Part shown: one piece after another, positions 25,190-33,356 of the stretch | Position numbering within the stretch: the stretch's first letter is position 1 | Layout of the letters: each line of letters starts with the position of its first letter | Assembly (NCBI GenBank): GCA_019873685.1 | Contig: JAIOAT010000035.1 | Span: forward strand, 1 to 38,385 | Length of the DNA: 38,385 bases | Reading direction: 5' to 3' | Source: Chloroflexota bacterium | GTDB lineage: Bacteria; Chloroflexota; Anaerolineae; Aggregatilineales; Ch27 | Notes under the pieces: generated by a model | Databases searched by the model: none | What the model saw: the letters and a program-made list of their open reading frames with translations, nothing else | Told to the model about the DNA's origin: nothing | Position numbers and translations under genes: made by a program

Positions 25190-25270
25190 CTAGGATGACT
25201 GCAGTCGATAGATGCGCAACATCCTCTGCCTGCCTGTACGCAGGATCGCGCCGGGGAGTTGCGCGGTCAC
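25190..25270 (-). CDS. Possible 26-residue small ORF
   Basis: A GTG at 25270 follows a strong ribosome site (AGGAGG, 8 nt upstream) and opens a 26-codon frame ending at 25190. It lies between the small membrane protein gene and the toast-rack gene, on the same strand. The peptide, about MTAQLPGAILRTG then RQRMLRIYRLQSS, is basic at its end. There is no homology evidence, and the ribosome site could be chance. It might be a leader peptide or nothing. Confidence 0.2.
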   Translation of the reverse strand: MTAQLPGAILRTGRQRMLRIYRLQSS

Positions 25271-25296
25271 GCCCGTAACCTCCTCTCCGCGGCGGC

Positions 25297-25557
25297 TCAT
25301 CCGCCGCCGGTCAGCGCGATCAGAGTATCCCAGAAGAAGAGGGCCAGCCCGATCAGCAGGATCGCCGCCGGCCAGCCCTTGCGTTCCGCCAGCAGGAGGA
25401 AGAATGCCCCGGTCAGGATCAACCCGCCGCCGCACAGGCGCATCCAGCCAACCGTGCGGGTGAGCAGGCTGCACAGGATCAGCGCAGCGGCCAGGGCTAC
25501 GATAACGACGAACACGGTGCGGTTGGACGTATCCGGGCGACGACTGGCAGGGTTCAT
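25297..25557 (-). CDS. Small membrane protein, LiaI-like
   Basis: 86 residues from the ATG at 25557, with AGGAGG 5 nt upstream; the longer frame to 25593 is not preferred. After a polar Arg/Pro N-terminus come three closely spaced hydrophobic helices (about 17-35, 38-57 and 63-81), separated by short turns such as TRTVGWMRLCGGG and ERKGW. This small-helix arrangement is typical of LiaI/LiaF-type N-terminal domains. It precedes the toast-rack gene, which carries the domain that in LiaF proteins follows such helices. Function unknown. Confidence 0.75.
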   Translation of the reverse strand: MNPASRRPDTSNRTVFVVIVALAAALILCSLLTRTVGWMRLCGGGLILTGAFFLLLAERKGWPAAILLIGLALFFWDTLIALTGGG

Positions 25558-25692
25558 GGGAGCCTCCTGTTGTAGCGTGCTTTTGCCTGCCATTATCGGC
25601 GTCCTTCCGCCTGGACGTCAACCGCCATTGACAGCCGGGCTGCCAGGGGCGGATCATAGTGCCAGCGCGACGAATCGCGGAAGGAGCGCGGT

Positions 25693-26496
25693 ATGACCCA
25701 CCCGGAAGTGCTGGATCGGCTGGCGGCGGGGGCGCCGGACGTCCCCCCTGCACTGTGGTCGGCGTATCTGGCGGCGCACGGCGCGGCAAATGCAGCCCGC
25801 CTGGCCCAGGCGCCCGCTTACCTGAAGCTGCTCAACGCTGTCTACCGTGTGCACCGATCCGGCGGCGGCATCCACGAACTGCTCGATCTGCTCCAGATGG
25901 CTATCAATGACCGGGCGGGAGATGTCGGCGCTGCCGTCGCCGACTGGCAGGAGGCCCTCAGCGGTGACGTGCGGGTGGTGGATACCGGGATCGCCGTTGG
26001 CGGCGTGGAGGCGCTGGTCACGCTGCCACCGCGTTCTATGGCTGGCCTGCGCGGAGAAATACAGCTGGGCGATGGCGGCGGGCGACCGGGCGCCCAGTTC
26101 AACAACTGGAGCACCTGGAGCGTGCGCGAATTGCTGCGTTTGGATTGCGGCAATCCGGATGGCGACCCGCCAGCGCCGGGCGGCTGGGGCAACCGCGGCG
26201 GTTTTCATCCCCGTTTCGTGCGGGGCGGGGGCGGCAACCAGATCGCCCACTTTGCCCTGGCCCTGCGCCTGTACGTCTACCACCGCCTGCCCTACGGCGC
26301 ACTGGTTGGCCCGGTGCCGCCCCAGGACCCCGGCGGTTCCGCTGACGCCGAAGTGACTACCGCTGCCTACTGGTTCGCCGCCGGGTATACGCGCCGGGAG
26401 GAGCCGCTGGGAGAGACACGGGTGATCGTTCCGCGCCATGACGTAGCCGCGCTCAAAGAGGTGCTGCGTCGGGGGCTGGCCGCTTTCCGCGCCTGA
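25693..26496 (+). CDS. Protein of unknown function
   Basis: 267 residues from an ATG with GAAGGAG about 7 nt upstream. I do not recognise it. The N-terminal half is helical (LWSAYLAAHGAANAARLAQA, LLNAVYRVHRSGG). It then shifts to Gly/Pro/Trp-rich sequence with FNNWSTWSVRELLRLDCG, GGWGNRGGFHPRF and RGGGGNQIAHF. The last third alternates helix and strand (YWFAAGYTRREE, VIVPRHDVAALKEVLRRG). No signal peptide, membrane helix or clear cofactor motif. It is transcribed divergently from the small membrane protein gene, and its next neighbour is the arsenate reductase gene 112 nt downstream. Confidence 0.75.
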   Translation: MTHPEVLDRLAAGAPDVPPALWSAYLAAHGAANAARLAQAPAYLKLLNAVYRVHRSGGGIHELLDLLQMAINDRAGDVGAAVADWQEALSGDVRVVDTGIAVGGVEALVTLPPRSMAGLRGEIQLGDGGGRPGAQFNNWSTWSVRELLRLDCGNPDGDPPAPGGWGNRGGFHPRFVRGGGGNQIAHFALALRLYVYHRLPYGALVGPVPPQDPGGSADAEVTTAAYWFAAGYTRREEPLGETRVIVPRHDVAALKEVLRRGLAAFRA

Positions 26497-26608
26497 GGAG
26501 GCGACTTTCCTGTAACGGTTTAATCCCCTTTTAAGCTCTCCATCGTCGGAATTTAACAGCGGTCGGGTAGAATGGGCGCCACATCTCAAGTAGATTGGAG
26601 CATCTGTG

Positions 26609-27034
26609 ATGGCTACAACCAGGACGCGCGTCCTTATCCTGTGCACGGGCAACTCGGCCCGTTCGCAGATGGCCGAAGGTTTGCTGCGTGCCAGAGGCGG
26701 CGACCGCTTTGAGGTCTACAGCGCGGGCAGCCGGCCCGCCGCGCAGGTGCATCCCGGCGCGGTACAGGCCATGGCCGAGATCGGGCTGGACATCAGCGGC
26801 CAGCACCCCAAACCGCTCAGCCAGTTCCTGGGGCAGGAATTCGACTACGTGCTGACCGTCTGCAACCACGCCGCGGAAACCTGTCCTTTCTTCCCCGGTC
26901 GGGCGGAACGCTACCACCGCGATTTCACTGACCCGCCGGCCGCCCCGCCGGAGCAGCAGGCGGCGACCTTCCGCCGGGTGCGCGATGAGCTGGCGGCCTG
27001 GCTGGACGAGTTATTCTTCGCGGCTGGCCGGTGA
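26609..27034 (+). CDS. arsC: Arsenate reductase, thioredoxin-coupled LMW-phosphatase type
   Basis: 141 residues; I prefer the ATG at 26609 (GGAG 8 nt upstream) over the GTG one codon earlier. The P-loop C12-T-G-N-S-A-R18-S is that of low-molecular-weight phosphatases. A second pair, Cys85 and Cys92, sits in VLTVCNHAAETCPFF, matching the Cys82/Cys89 relay of the S. aureus ArsC enzyme, and an acidic residue follows in DFTDPP. This points to arsenate reduction using thioredoxin, not to a tyrosine phosphatase. No arsR or efflux gene is near, so the gene is outside a classical ars operon. Confidence 0.88.
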   Translation: MATTRTRVLILCTGNSARSQMAEGLLRARGGDRFEVYSAGSRPAAQVHPGAVQAMAEIGLDISGQHPKPLSQFLGQEFDYVLTVCNHAAETCPFFPGRAERYHRDFTDPPAAPPEQQAATFRRVRDELAAWLDELFFAAGR

Positions 27035-27131
27035 GGAACCCGTCACTTTGCTGCTGGCTACGCGCCGTTTCTTCCGCTACTATTGGGGCATTACCGGTAG
27101 GGGCTGGCGCGTACAGCAGGGAGAACACCTG

Positions 27132-27689
27132 ATGGGAATGATCGAACAACTGGCGGTGCTGGCCGGGCCGCTGCTGAACATCCCGGTGATCCGGCGCATC
27201 CGGCGCAATCACGGCCTGGAGCACGCCACCATCCACATGCTGGCTCAGGGTCGCCGCAACCTGCGCGTCGCCGGGCGCAGCGACAGCGCGGGATTCTATC
27301 TCTACGGCGACGTGTCTACGGCGGAAGTGGCGCGGGCGGCGGACGAGGCCCTGCGGCGGCTGCGCAACGGCCAGCACGAGCTGGCCCTGCACCCCAACTG
27401 CGGAACCAACCTGCTGACCACCGGCACGCTGGCGACGCTGGCTGCCATGGCCGGACTGGCCGGGGCGGAAGACAGCGCCGGGCGCCGGGCTGAACGCTTC
27501 CCGACCATCCTGCTGATGGTCATTGCCACGCTGATCTTCGCCCCGGCGCTGGGTATGGCGCTGCAGCGCCACTTCACAACGCTGGGCGATCCGGGCGAAC
27601 TGGAGATCGCGGCCATCGAACAGCGGGTCGTCAATACGCCGTTCGGCGGAGAAGTAGTCGTCCACCGCGTGACGACCACCGGCGGCTGA
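27132..27689 (+). CDS. DUF6391-like membrane protein
   Basis: 185 residues from the ATG at 27132 (AGGGAG about 9 nt upstream); the upstream extension to 26985 overlaps arsC and is unlikely. The N-terminal motif IPVIRRIRRNHGLEHATIHM, then LYGDVSTAEVARAADEALRRL, resembles DUF6391 proteins of cyanobacteria and Chloroflexi, which have no known function. A conserved His pair (NHGLEHATIH) might bind metal. Two hydrophobic helices follow (GTLATLAAMAGLAG and ILLMVIATLIFAPALGMAL). It starts 97 nt after arsC and may be cotranscribed, but a joint role is not evident. Confidence 0.75.
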   Translation: MGMIEQLAVLAGPLLNIPVIRRIRRNHGLEHATIHMLAQGRRNLRVAGRSDSAGFYLYGDVSTAEVARAADEALRRLRNGQHELALHPNCGTNLLTTGTLATLAAMAGLAGAEDSAGRRAERFPTILLMVIATLIFAPALGMALQRHFTTLGDPGELEIAAIEQRVVNTPFGGEVVVHRVTTTGG

Positions 27690-27712
27690 AGTACGCGGAA
27701 AGAATTCCGGCG

Positions 27713-27750
27713 CGGGCGGCCTGCCACCACAGAGCGGGCCGCCCGTTTCT
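27713..27750 (+). terminator. Rho-independent terminator after the DUF6391-like gene
   Basis: CGGGCGGCC (27713-27721) pairs with GGCCGCCCG (27737-27745) and is followed by TTTCT on the plus strand. It lies just after the gene and before the convergent MerR gene. Confidence 0.7.
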
Positions 27751-27759
27751 ATGGGGGCG

Positions 27760-28170
27760 CTACTCCCCGGCCTGCTGGCAGTAGATCCGGATCGCGCTGC
27801 GCATGAACGGCGCCAGATCGGGGTGCAGGCGCTGGAAGAACGCGGCAAAGCGCGGATCGTCGTTGTAGCCATCCGCCAGACCGAGCAGAATCTCCGTTGT
27901 CGGTTCGTAAAAGTAACGCAGGTGCTGGTGCCAGCGGGCGACGCACGCCTGCGCCTGCGGACTGGCCGGGCCGTAAGGCATGGCCGCGACCATATCACGG
28001 TAGATCGCCCCGCCTTCCTCCATGATGCGGCGCTTCTGTTCCAGGGAGTAACTGCCCCAGCGTTGCCGCGATTCATTCAGCTGGCGGTCGCCAAAGCGCT
28101 GCTCGATTTCCTGCTCGTACCGGGCCTGCTGTTCCTCGCTGAAGCCAGCGAAAAGCTCATTGTCGCTCAT
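27760..28170 (-). CDS. Alternative short product of the MerR gene (TipAS-like ligand-binding domain alone)
   Basis: In frame inside the MerR gene, an ATG at 28170 has AAGGGG (28179-28184) 8 nt upstream, in the same GGGGAAACxACC-ATG context seen at several other starts in this window. Translation from it gives 136 residues, the TipAS domain without the DNA-binding part. In Streptomyces lividans tipA, an internal start makes exactly such a product, which acts as a ligand sink. Here this is predicted only from sequence. Confidence 0.5.
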   Translation of the reverse strand: MSDNELFAGFSEEQQARYEQEIEQRFGDRQLNESRQRWGSYSLEQKRRIMEEGGAIYRDMVAAMPYGPASPQAQACVARWHQHLRYFYEPTTEILLGLADGYNDDPRFAAFFQRLHPDLAPFMRSAIRIYCQQAGE

Positions 28171-28521
28171 GGTGGTTTCCCCTTTCAGGTGGAGGATGGT
28201 GCGCTCCACCGTCTGAATCAGCCGCGCCAGCCGCGCCTGGCGTTCCCGCAGGGCCTGCCGCTGTTCCTCCAGGGCGTGCAGCAGGTCAAAGTCGGGCCTG
28301 TCCAGCGCCGTCTGAATCGCTTCCAGGCTCAGCCCCAGTTCCCGCAGGAACAGGATTTGCTGCAGGCGCAGCACATCTTCCCGGCGGTAAAGTCGGTAGC
28401 CGTTGGCCGGGTTACGCGCGGGCCGCAGCAGCCCGATCGCGTCGTAGTGGCGCAGGGCGCGCGGACTGATCCCGGCCAGGGCAGCCAGCTGGCGGATGGT
28501 GTAGCGCGGCTCGGTAGTCAT
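27760..28521 (-). CDS. TipA-like MerR-family regulator with TipAS domain
   Basis: 253 residues from the ATG at 28521. The N-terminus is a MerR DNA-binding domain (YTIRQLAALAGISPRALRHYDAIGLL, then GYRLYRREDVLRLQQ). A long coiled-coil helix (LEEQRQALRERQARLARLIQ) leads to a TipAS-type helical domain from about residue 118 (NELFAGFSEEQQARYEQE, RWGSYSLEQ). TipAS-type domains bind thiopeptide antibiotics or other hydrophobic ligands. The gene reads from a TTGACA/TAGGAT promoter with a 19-bp spacer and a palindromic operator, so it should autoregulate. An internal ATG at 28170 has a strong ribosome site, so a short form is likely made. Family assignment is firm; the ligand is not known. Confidence 0.93.
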   Translation of the reverse strand: MTTEPRYTIRQLAALAGISPRALRHYDAIGLLRPARNPANGYRLYRREDVLRLQQILFLRELGLSLEAIQTALDRPDFDLLHALEEQRQALRERQARLARLIQTVERTILHLKGETTMSDNELFAGFSEEQQARYEQEIEQRFGDRQLNESRQRWGSYSLEQKRRIMEEGGAIYRDMVAAMPYGPASPQAQACVARWHQHLRYFYEPTTEILLGLADGYNDDPRFAAFFQRLHPDLAPFMRSAIRIYCQQAGE

Positions 28522-28528
28522 GTCATTC

Positions 28529-28559
28529 ATCCTAAACGATGACGTAACGTCAATGTCAA
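28529..28559 (-). promoter_or_regulatory. MerR-type promoter and palindromic operator of the TipA-like gene
   Basis: Minus-strand TTGACA (28554-28559) and TAGGAT (28529-28534) are 19 bp apart, the long spacer typical of MerR-activated promoters. The spacer contains the perfect 13-bp palindrome TGACGTTACGTCA (28540-28552). The -10 box ends 7 nt before the ATG at 28521, so the transcript is likely leaderless. Confidence 0.85.
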
Positions 28560-28601
28560 GGGGCAAAGGCGCGGGCTGCGCTGCCCCCGCTCTGCCGGCG
28601 G

Positions 28602-28638
28602 CAAAACACAGAGGCACGGCGCTAACCGTGCCTCTGTG
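28602..28638 (-). terminator. Rho-independent terminator of the Thr/Pro lipoprotein gene
   Basis: On the minus strand CACAGAGGCACGG pairs with CCGTGCCTCTGTG (13 bp, perfect, 6-nt loop) and is followed by TTTTGC. It lies 25 nt after the stop at 28664. Confidence 0.85.
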
Positions 28639-28663
28639 GAACATCACCAGTGAAGCGCGGGCG

Positions 28664-29695
28664 CTACTTGACCTGTGTCCAGGTGCCGCCGGTCACGCCC
28701 TGCAGGCGGTACACCCGACCGTCGGGGATGTCGATGTAGATCGCGCCGCCGCCCGCTTCCACCTGCCCGGTGCGCGGGCCGGTGTCGGCATTGGGAGTGG
28801 ACGAGTACTGCAGCAGATTCTTGATCGGCTGGCCGTTGAACAGGCCGGTTTCCCAGACATTGCCCAGGATCGGATCGCCGGGCAGGTAGCGACCGGATGG
28901 CGGTGACCCGGTCGGCGTGGCATTGCCGACGTTTTCATACGCCTGCCACTGGCTGGAGCCGTAGAACAGGACGTACACCCGGTTGCCAGGGAAGTTCTCG
29001 GTGGAAGCGGCCAGGTAGATCATCATGCCGCCGTCGAAGCCCTGGAAGCGCCCATCACCGATCGCGCCCAGGTTGGCCGGGCAGGCGCCCGCCGCATACT
29101 GATTGCCAAAGAACCAGTCATAGCCGCAGGTGATGGTGATCGCCAGCGTCTGCGCGGTCGGGATGCCCTGACGGATGACGGTCAGCCGGTAGGTCACCAC
29201 CCGTCCGCTGCCCACCGGGATGGTCACGGCCTGCTCGCCGGTGACCGGCACGGAGAACGACTGGAGCAGGTTGCCCGCCGCGCCGATCTGGTCCAGCACG
29301 GCGGTATCGCCCAGCGCCTGCCAGCGCAGCACGGTCACGCCCCCGGCCCGCATCTCGTAGTTATCGGCGGTGAAGGAGTAAATCACCGGCCCTGTTGGCG
29401 TCGGCGTCGGGATCGGGGTATTGGTCGCCACGGGGGTGAAGGTCAGGGTGAGCGTCGGGGTGAGGGTGCTGGTCGGCGTCAACGTTGGCGTGAGCGTAGG
29501 GGTGGCGGTCAGGGTGAAGGTCGGCGTCGGGGTGAAGGTTGGCGTGAAGGTCGGTGTCAGGGTAAATGTCGGCGTGAAGGTTGGCGTGATGGTGGGCAAC
29601 TGGGCCAGCGTCGGGATGACGATCTCCCGCCGCTGGCAGCCAAACAGACCCGTTGCCAGCAGGAGCAGCACCAGGATAAACGTTGCGCGTTTCAC
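28664..29695 (-). CDS. Lipoprotein with a Thr-Pro repeat linker, function unknown
   Basis: 343 residues from a GTG at 29695, which has GGAGG 10 nt upstream; the longer frame is not preferred. The signal ends LFGC, so Cys20 should be lipidated. A low-complexity linker of Thr-Pro-Thr repeats (about residues 30-100) acts as a rigid spacer from the membrane. The remaining 240 residues are beta-rich: VIYSFTADNYEMRAGGVTVLRW resembles an Ig-like/PKD-type opening, and a second half has FPGNRVYVLFYGSSQW and AGGGAIYIDIPDGRVYRL. No enzyme motif is visible. It is divergent from the M14 peptidase lipoprotein, which has a similar linker. Confidence 0.78.
   Translation of the reverse strand: MKRATFILVLLLLATGLFGCQRREIVIPTLAQLPTITPTFTPTFTLTPTFTPTFTPTPTFTLTATPTLTPTLTPTSTLTPTLTLTFTPVATNTPIPTPTPTGPVIYSFTADNYEMRAGGVTVLRWQALGDTAVLDQIGAAGNLLQSFSVPVTGEQAVTIPVGSGRVVTYRLTVIRQGIPTAQTLAITITCGYDWFFGNQYAAGACPANLGAIGDGRFQGFDGGMMIYLAASTENFPGNRVYVLFYGSSQWQAYENVGNATPTGSPPSGRYLPGDPILGNVWETGLFNGQPIKNLLQYSSTPNADTGPRTGQVEAGGGAIYIDIPDGRVYRLQGVTGGTWTQVK
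29410..29600 (-). repeat. Coding low-complexity repeat (Thr-Pro linker)
   Basis: About 190 bp of imperfect tandem units (plus-strand consensus GGCGTGAAGGTCGG and variants) encode the Thr-Pro-Thr linker of the lipoprotein. Such units are prone to slippage and length change between strains. Confidence 0.7.
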
Positions 29696-29811
29696 GATAC
29701 TTCGCCTCCAGACGGTTACAGCCTGTATCGCAGCGTGCAGGCAGGGATAATCGCCGGAATCAGTTATGGTCAGCGTAGCACAGCCGCGCAGACGCGGCAA
29801 CAGGAAGTATA

Positions 29812-29820
29812 TGCTAGAAT
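29812..29820 (+). promoter_or_regulatory. Extended -10 promoter element of the M14 peptidase gene
   Basis: TGCTAGAAT is an extended -10 (TGn then TAGAAT, 29815-29820) with no good -35. It lies about 58 nt before the ATG at 29878. Confidence 0.4.
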
Positions 29821-29877
29821 GCTGCCCGTGAAAATGCGCCGCCTTCCGCGCGCCCGCGCGGCCCGTACCGTGAGCCG

Positions 29878-30954
29878 ATGAAAGCATTCTTCTCGATCGT
29901 CCTGCCGCTGTTCGGTCTGCTGGCGCTCATCCTGCTGGCCGGGACCGGCTGCGAAGTTCTGGCCCCCCGGCCCACCCTGGCCGCGCCGCTGGAACTGACC
30001 ACGCCCACGCCGCCCCCGACCCGGCGGCCCAGCCCGACGCCACGACCGATCCTCTCCCCCACGCCGCGCCCGACATCCACCGTCACCCCGACGGCGACCG
30101 TCACGCCCGATCCCCGCCTGCCGACAGCCACCCTGGAGGATGCCCCGCCGGAAGCGACCCTGCCGCCCGCCGTCCTGACTCCGCTGGCCGCCGACCTGAC
30201 GGCCACCCTGCCGCCGGACATCATCGCCTTCGGGCGGACGGTAGAGGGGCGGCCACTGCTGGCCCAGCGCCTGGGGAACGGCCCGCGCCAGCTCCTGCTG
30301 GTCGGCGGCATCCATGGCGGCTGGGAGGGCAACACAGTCGAGTTGATGCTGGCGGTCATCGAGCACTTCAGCGAGGAGCCGGAGGCCATCGCGCCGGGAC
30401 TGGCCCTGGTGGTCATCCCCGCGCTCAACGCCGATGGTCTGCTGCGCGGGCGGGTGGAGGAAGGCCGCTTCAACAGCAACGGCGTCGATCTCAACCGTAA
30501 CTGGGGCTGTGAATGGTCAGCGGAGGCGATCTGGCGCAACCAGCGCGTCGATCCCGGCAGGGCGGCGTTCTCCGAGCCGGAGACGGCGGCCCTGGCCGAT
30601 TACATCCTTCTCAACCTGCCGGCGGCGGTGATCTTCTACCATAGCGCGGCCAACGGCGTTTTCGCCGGGGCGTGCGAGGGCGATCACGGGTCGCAGGCGC
30701 TGGCGGACGCTTACGGCCGGGCGGCGACTTACCCCAGCGATGGGCGCTTCCTGGCCTACCGCGTAACCGGCGACGCTTCCAACTGGGTCGATGGGCAGGG
30801 CATCCCCGCCCTGACGGTTGAGCTGCAAAGCTGGACCGACCCGGAGATCGCCCGGAACCTGGCGGGGATCATGGCCGTGCAGTGTGAGCTAACCCGCCGT
30901 CGCGCCGACTCTGTAGCACGCGCCTGGGTGGCCGCCCGCTGCGCCGGGGAATAG
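29878..30954 (+). CDS. M14-family zinc carboxypeptidase lipoprotein
   Basis: 358 residues from the ATG at 29878; the ribosome site is weak (GTGAG). The lipoprotein signal ends LLAGTGC, with Cys25 lipidated. A Pro/Thr linker follows to about residue 105. The catalytic domain is M14-like: GGIHGGWEGN gives zinc ligands His146 and Glu150 (HxxxE, one residue longer than the usual HxxE), NGVDLNRNWG holds the substrate Arg and Asn, FYHSAANG gives the third ligand His255, and LTVELQSW contributes catalytic Glu315. M14 members of this kind trim murein peptides or other peptides outside the cell. It is divergent from the Thr-Pro lipoprotein gene. Confidence 0.86.
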   Translation: MKAFFSIVLPLFGLLALILLAGTGCEVLAPRPTLAAPLELTTPTPPPTRRPSPTPRPILSPTPRPTSTVTPTATVTPDPRLPTATLEDAPPEATLPPAVLTPLAADLTATLPPDIIAFGRTVEGRPLLAQRLGNGPRQLLLVGGIHGGWEGNTVELMLAVIEHFSEEPEAIAPGLALVVIPALNADGLLRGRVEEGRFNSNGVDLNRNWGCEWSAEAIWRNQRVDPGRAAFSEPETAALADYILLNLPAAVIFYHSAANGVFAGACEGDHGSQALADAYGRAATYPSDGRFLAYRVTGDASNWVDGQGIPALTVELQSWTDPEIARNLAGIMAVQCELTRRRADSVARAWVAARCAGE

Positions 30955-31042
30955 CGCCCGAATGGGACGAATTCAGGCACACACCTTACGCACGGGCTGA
31001 GCGCCTTTCACTCCCAGTTCCCTGTTTCCCACTTCCCCATAA

Positions 31043-31081
31043 CAAAAAAACCGCCCCCGGTTGCAATCAGCCGGGGGCGGT
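31043..31081 (-). terminator. Rho-independent terminator of the HtrA gene
   Basis: On the minus strand ACCGCCCCCGGC pairs with CCGGGGGCGGT and is followed by TTTTTTTG. It starts 9 nt after the stop of the htrA-like gene. Confidence 0.93.
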
Positions 31082-31089
31082 ATGCCGGT

Positions 31090-32328
<1,239 letters not shown>

Positions 32329-32713
32329 ACACTACCCCTCCTGAACCTGTGTGTTGCGCGAAGGCTGCCACACGGCAAAAGCGCGGCTGTTCCTGGGTCG
32401 TGGTCCAGACCGCGTCAGGTCGGGGGTGGTCTGTTGGCCGCGAGCGCCCGCTGAAGCCGGGCAATCGAGGAAACGAAGCGCGCTTTCCGGGGTGGTCTTC
32501 GCGCTATCCCTGTAAACCGCCGATCACGATAGCGCGGCAGGATTAGAATCGCTTTAACGCTGCATAGAAGTTCTGTTAGAGTTTTCCCGCCACCGGCGGC
32601 CTGGCGGAGCGCCGGGTGACGCCGCTATGGAAGTTGTCCCCGTCCCGGCTTGCGGGCATAATCAGATTGTGGCGGCGCGACGCTCCAACAACGAAGGGCA
32701 GCGGCGGGAATCC
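32329..32713. other. Divergent intergenic region between the htrA and ECF sigma genes
   Basis: About 385 bases with no credible gene. The right part carries the sigma gene promoter (32634-32662). An ATTAGAATC near 32541 is a further -10-like site on the plus strand. I see no clear promoter for htrA. Shared regulation is possible because the two units are divergent. Confidence 0.45.
32634..32662 (+). promoter_or_regulatory. Promoter of the ECF sigma gene
   Basis: TTGTCC (32634-32639) and CATAAT (32657-32662) are 17 bp apart. The transcript would start near 32669, about 45 nt before the ATG at 32714. Confidence 0.5.
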
Positions 32714-33310
32714 ATGGACGAACAGGCATTGATCGCGCAGGCGCAGCGGGGGGATGTCCTGGCTTTTAACGAGCTGGTGCTGGCCTACCAGGATCGGCTG
32801 TATAGCGCCGCCTACCGCATCCTGGGCGATCCGGCTGCCGCCGCCGATGCCACGCAGGAAGCCTTTATCGCCGCCTTCAAGGCGCTGGAGGCCTTTCGCG
32901 GCGGGAGCTTCAAAGGCTGGCTGTTGCGCATCGTGACCAACGCCTGCTACGACGAACTGCGCCGCCGGCAGCGCCAGCCCGCCGATTCCCTGACCGATCT
33001 GCCGCCGGAGGATGGAACCGAATCGCTGCCACAACTGGCCAGTGACGCCGAAGACCCGGAAGATCACGCCCAGCGCCGGGAACTGAGCGCCGGGATCGAG
33101 GATTGCCTCCGCGGCCTGCCCGCCGAGCAGCGGGCGCTGGTCATCCTGCGCGATGTCGAAGACCTGGACTACCAGGCCATCGCCGCCGCGACCGGCCTGG
33201 AACTGGGCACAGTGAAGTCGCGCCTGAGCCGCGCCCGCGCCCGGTTGCGCGATTGCCTGCGTGCACTGGGGGAACTTTTGCCGTCCGCTTATCGTCTAGA
33301 GAACGAGTAA
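32714..33310 (+). CDS. ECF-family RNA polymerase sigma factor
   Basis: 198 residues from the ATG at 32714 (GGGAAT close upstream); a longer frame to 32627 has no ribosome site. Sigma region 2 covers about 10-85 (FNELVLAYQDRLYSAAYRIL, DATQEAFIAAFKALEAFRG, WLLRIVTNACYDELRRR). Region 4 covers about 125-180 (LPAEQRALVILRDVEDLDYQ, GLELGTVKSRLSRARARLRD). There is no region 1.1 or 3, as usual for ECF sigmas. An acidic linker (DLPPEDGTESLPQL) separates them. The next gene, 46 nt downstream, encodes the likely anti-sigma factor. Confidence 0.95.
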   Translation: MDEQALIAQAQRGDVLAFNELVLAYQDRLYSAAYRILGDPAAAADATQEAFIAAFKALEAFRGGSFKGWLLRIVTNACYDELRRRQRQPADSLTDLPPEDGTESLPQLASDAEDPEDHAQRRELSAGIEDCLRGLPAEQRALVILRDVEDLDYQAIAAATGLELGTVKSRLSRARARLRDCLRALGELLPSAYRLENE

Positions 33311-33356
33311 CTCTGTGGGCCTGCGCGGGGAACGATATTGAGGCCGCAGCGGGGAT

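Noticed and set aside
25654-26652. 332-codon minus-strand ORF
   Set aside because: Antisense to the unknown 267-residue protein. The plus-strand gene has a good ribosome site and coherent sequence, but this choice is less certain than for the others.
26925-28076. 383-codon minus-strand ORF
   Set aside because: Overlaps arsC, the DUF6391-like gene and the MerR gene in wrong frames.
29421-29750. Plus-strand ORF with a Val-Gly-Val repeat
   Set aside because: It is the antisense reading of the Thr-Pro linker repeat in the lipoprotein gene; the elastin-like look is a by-product.
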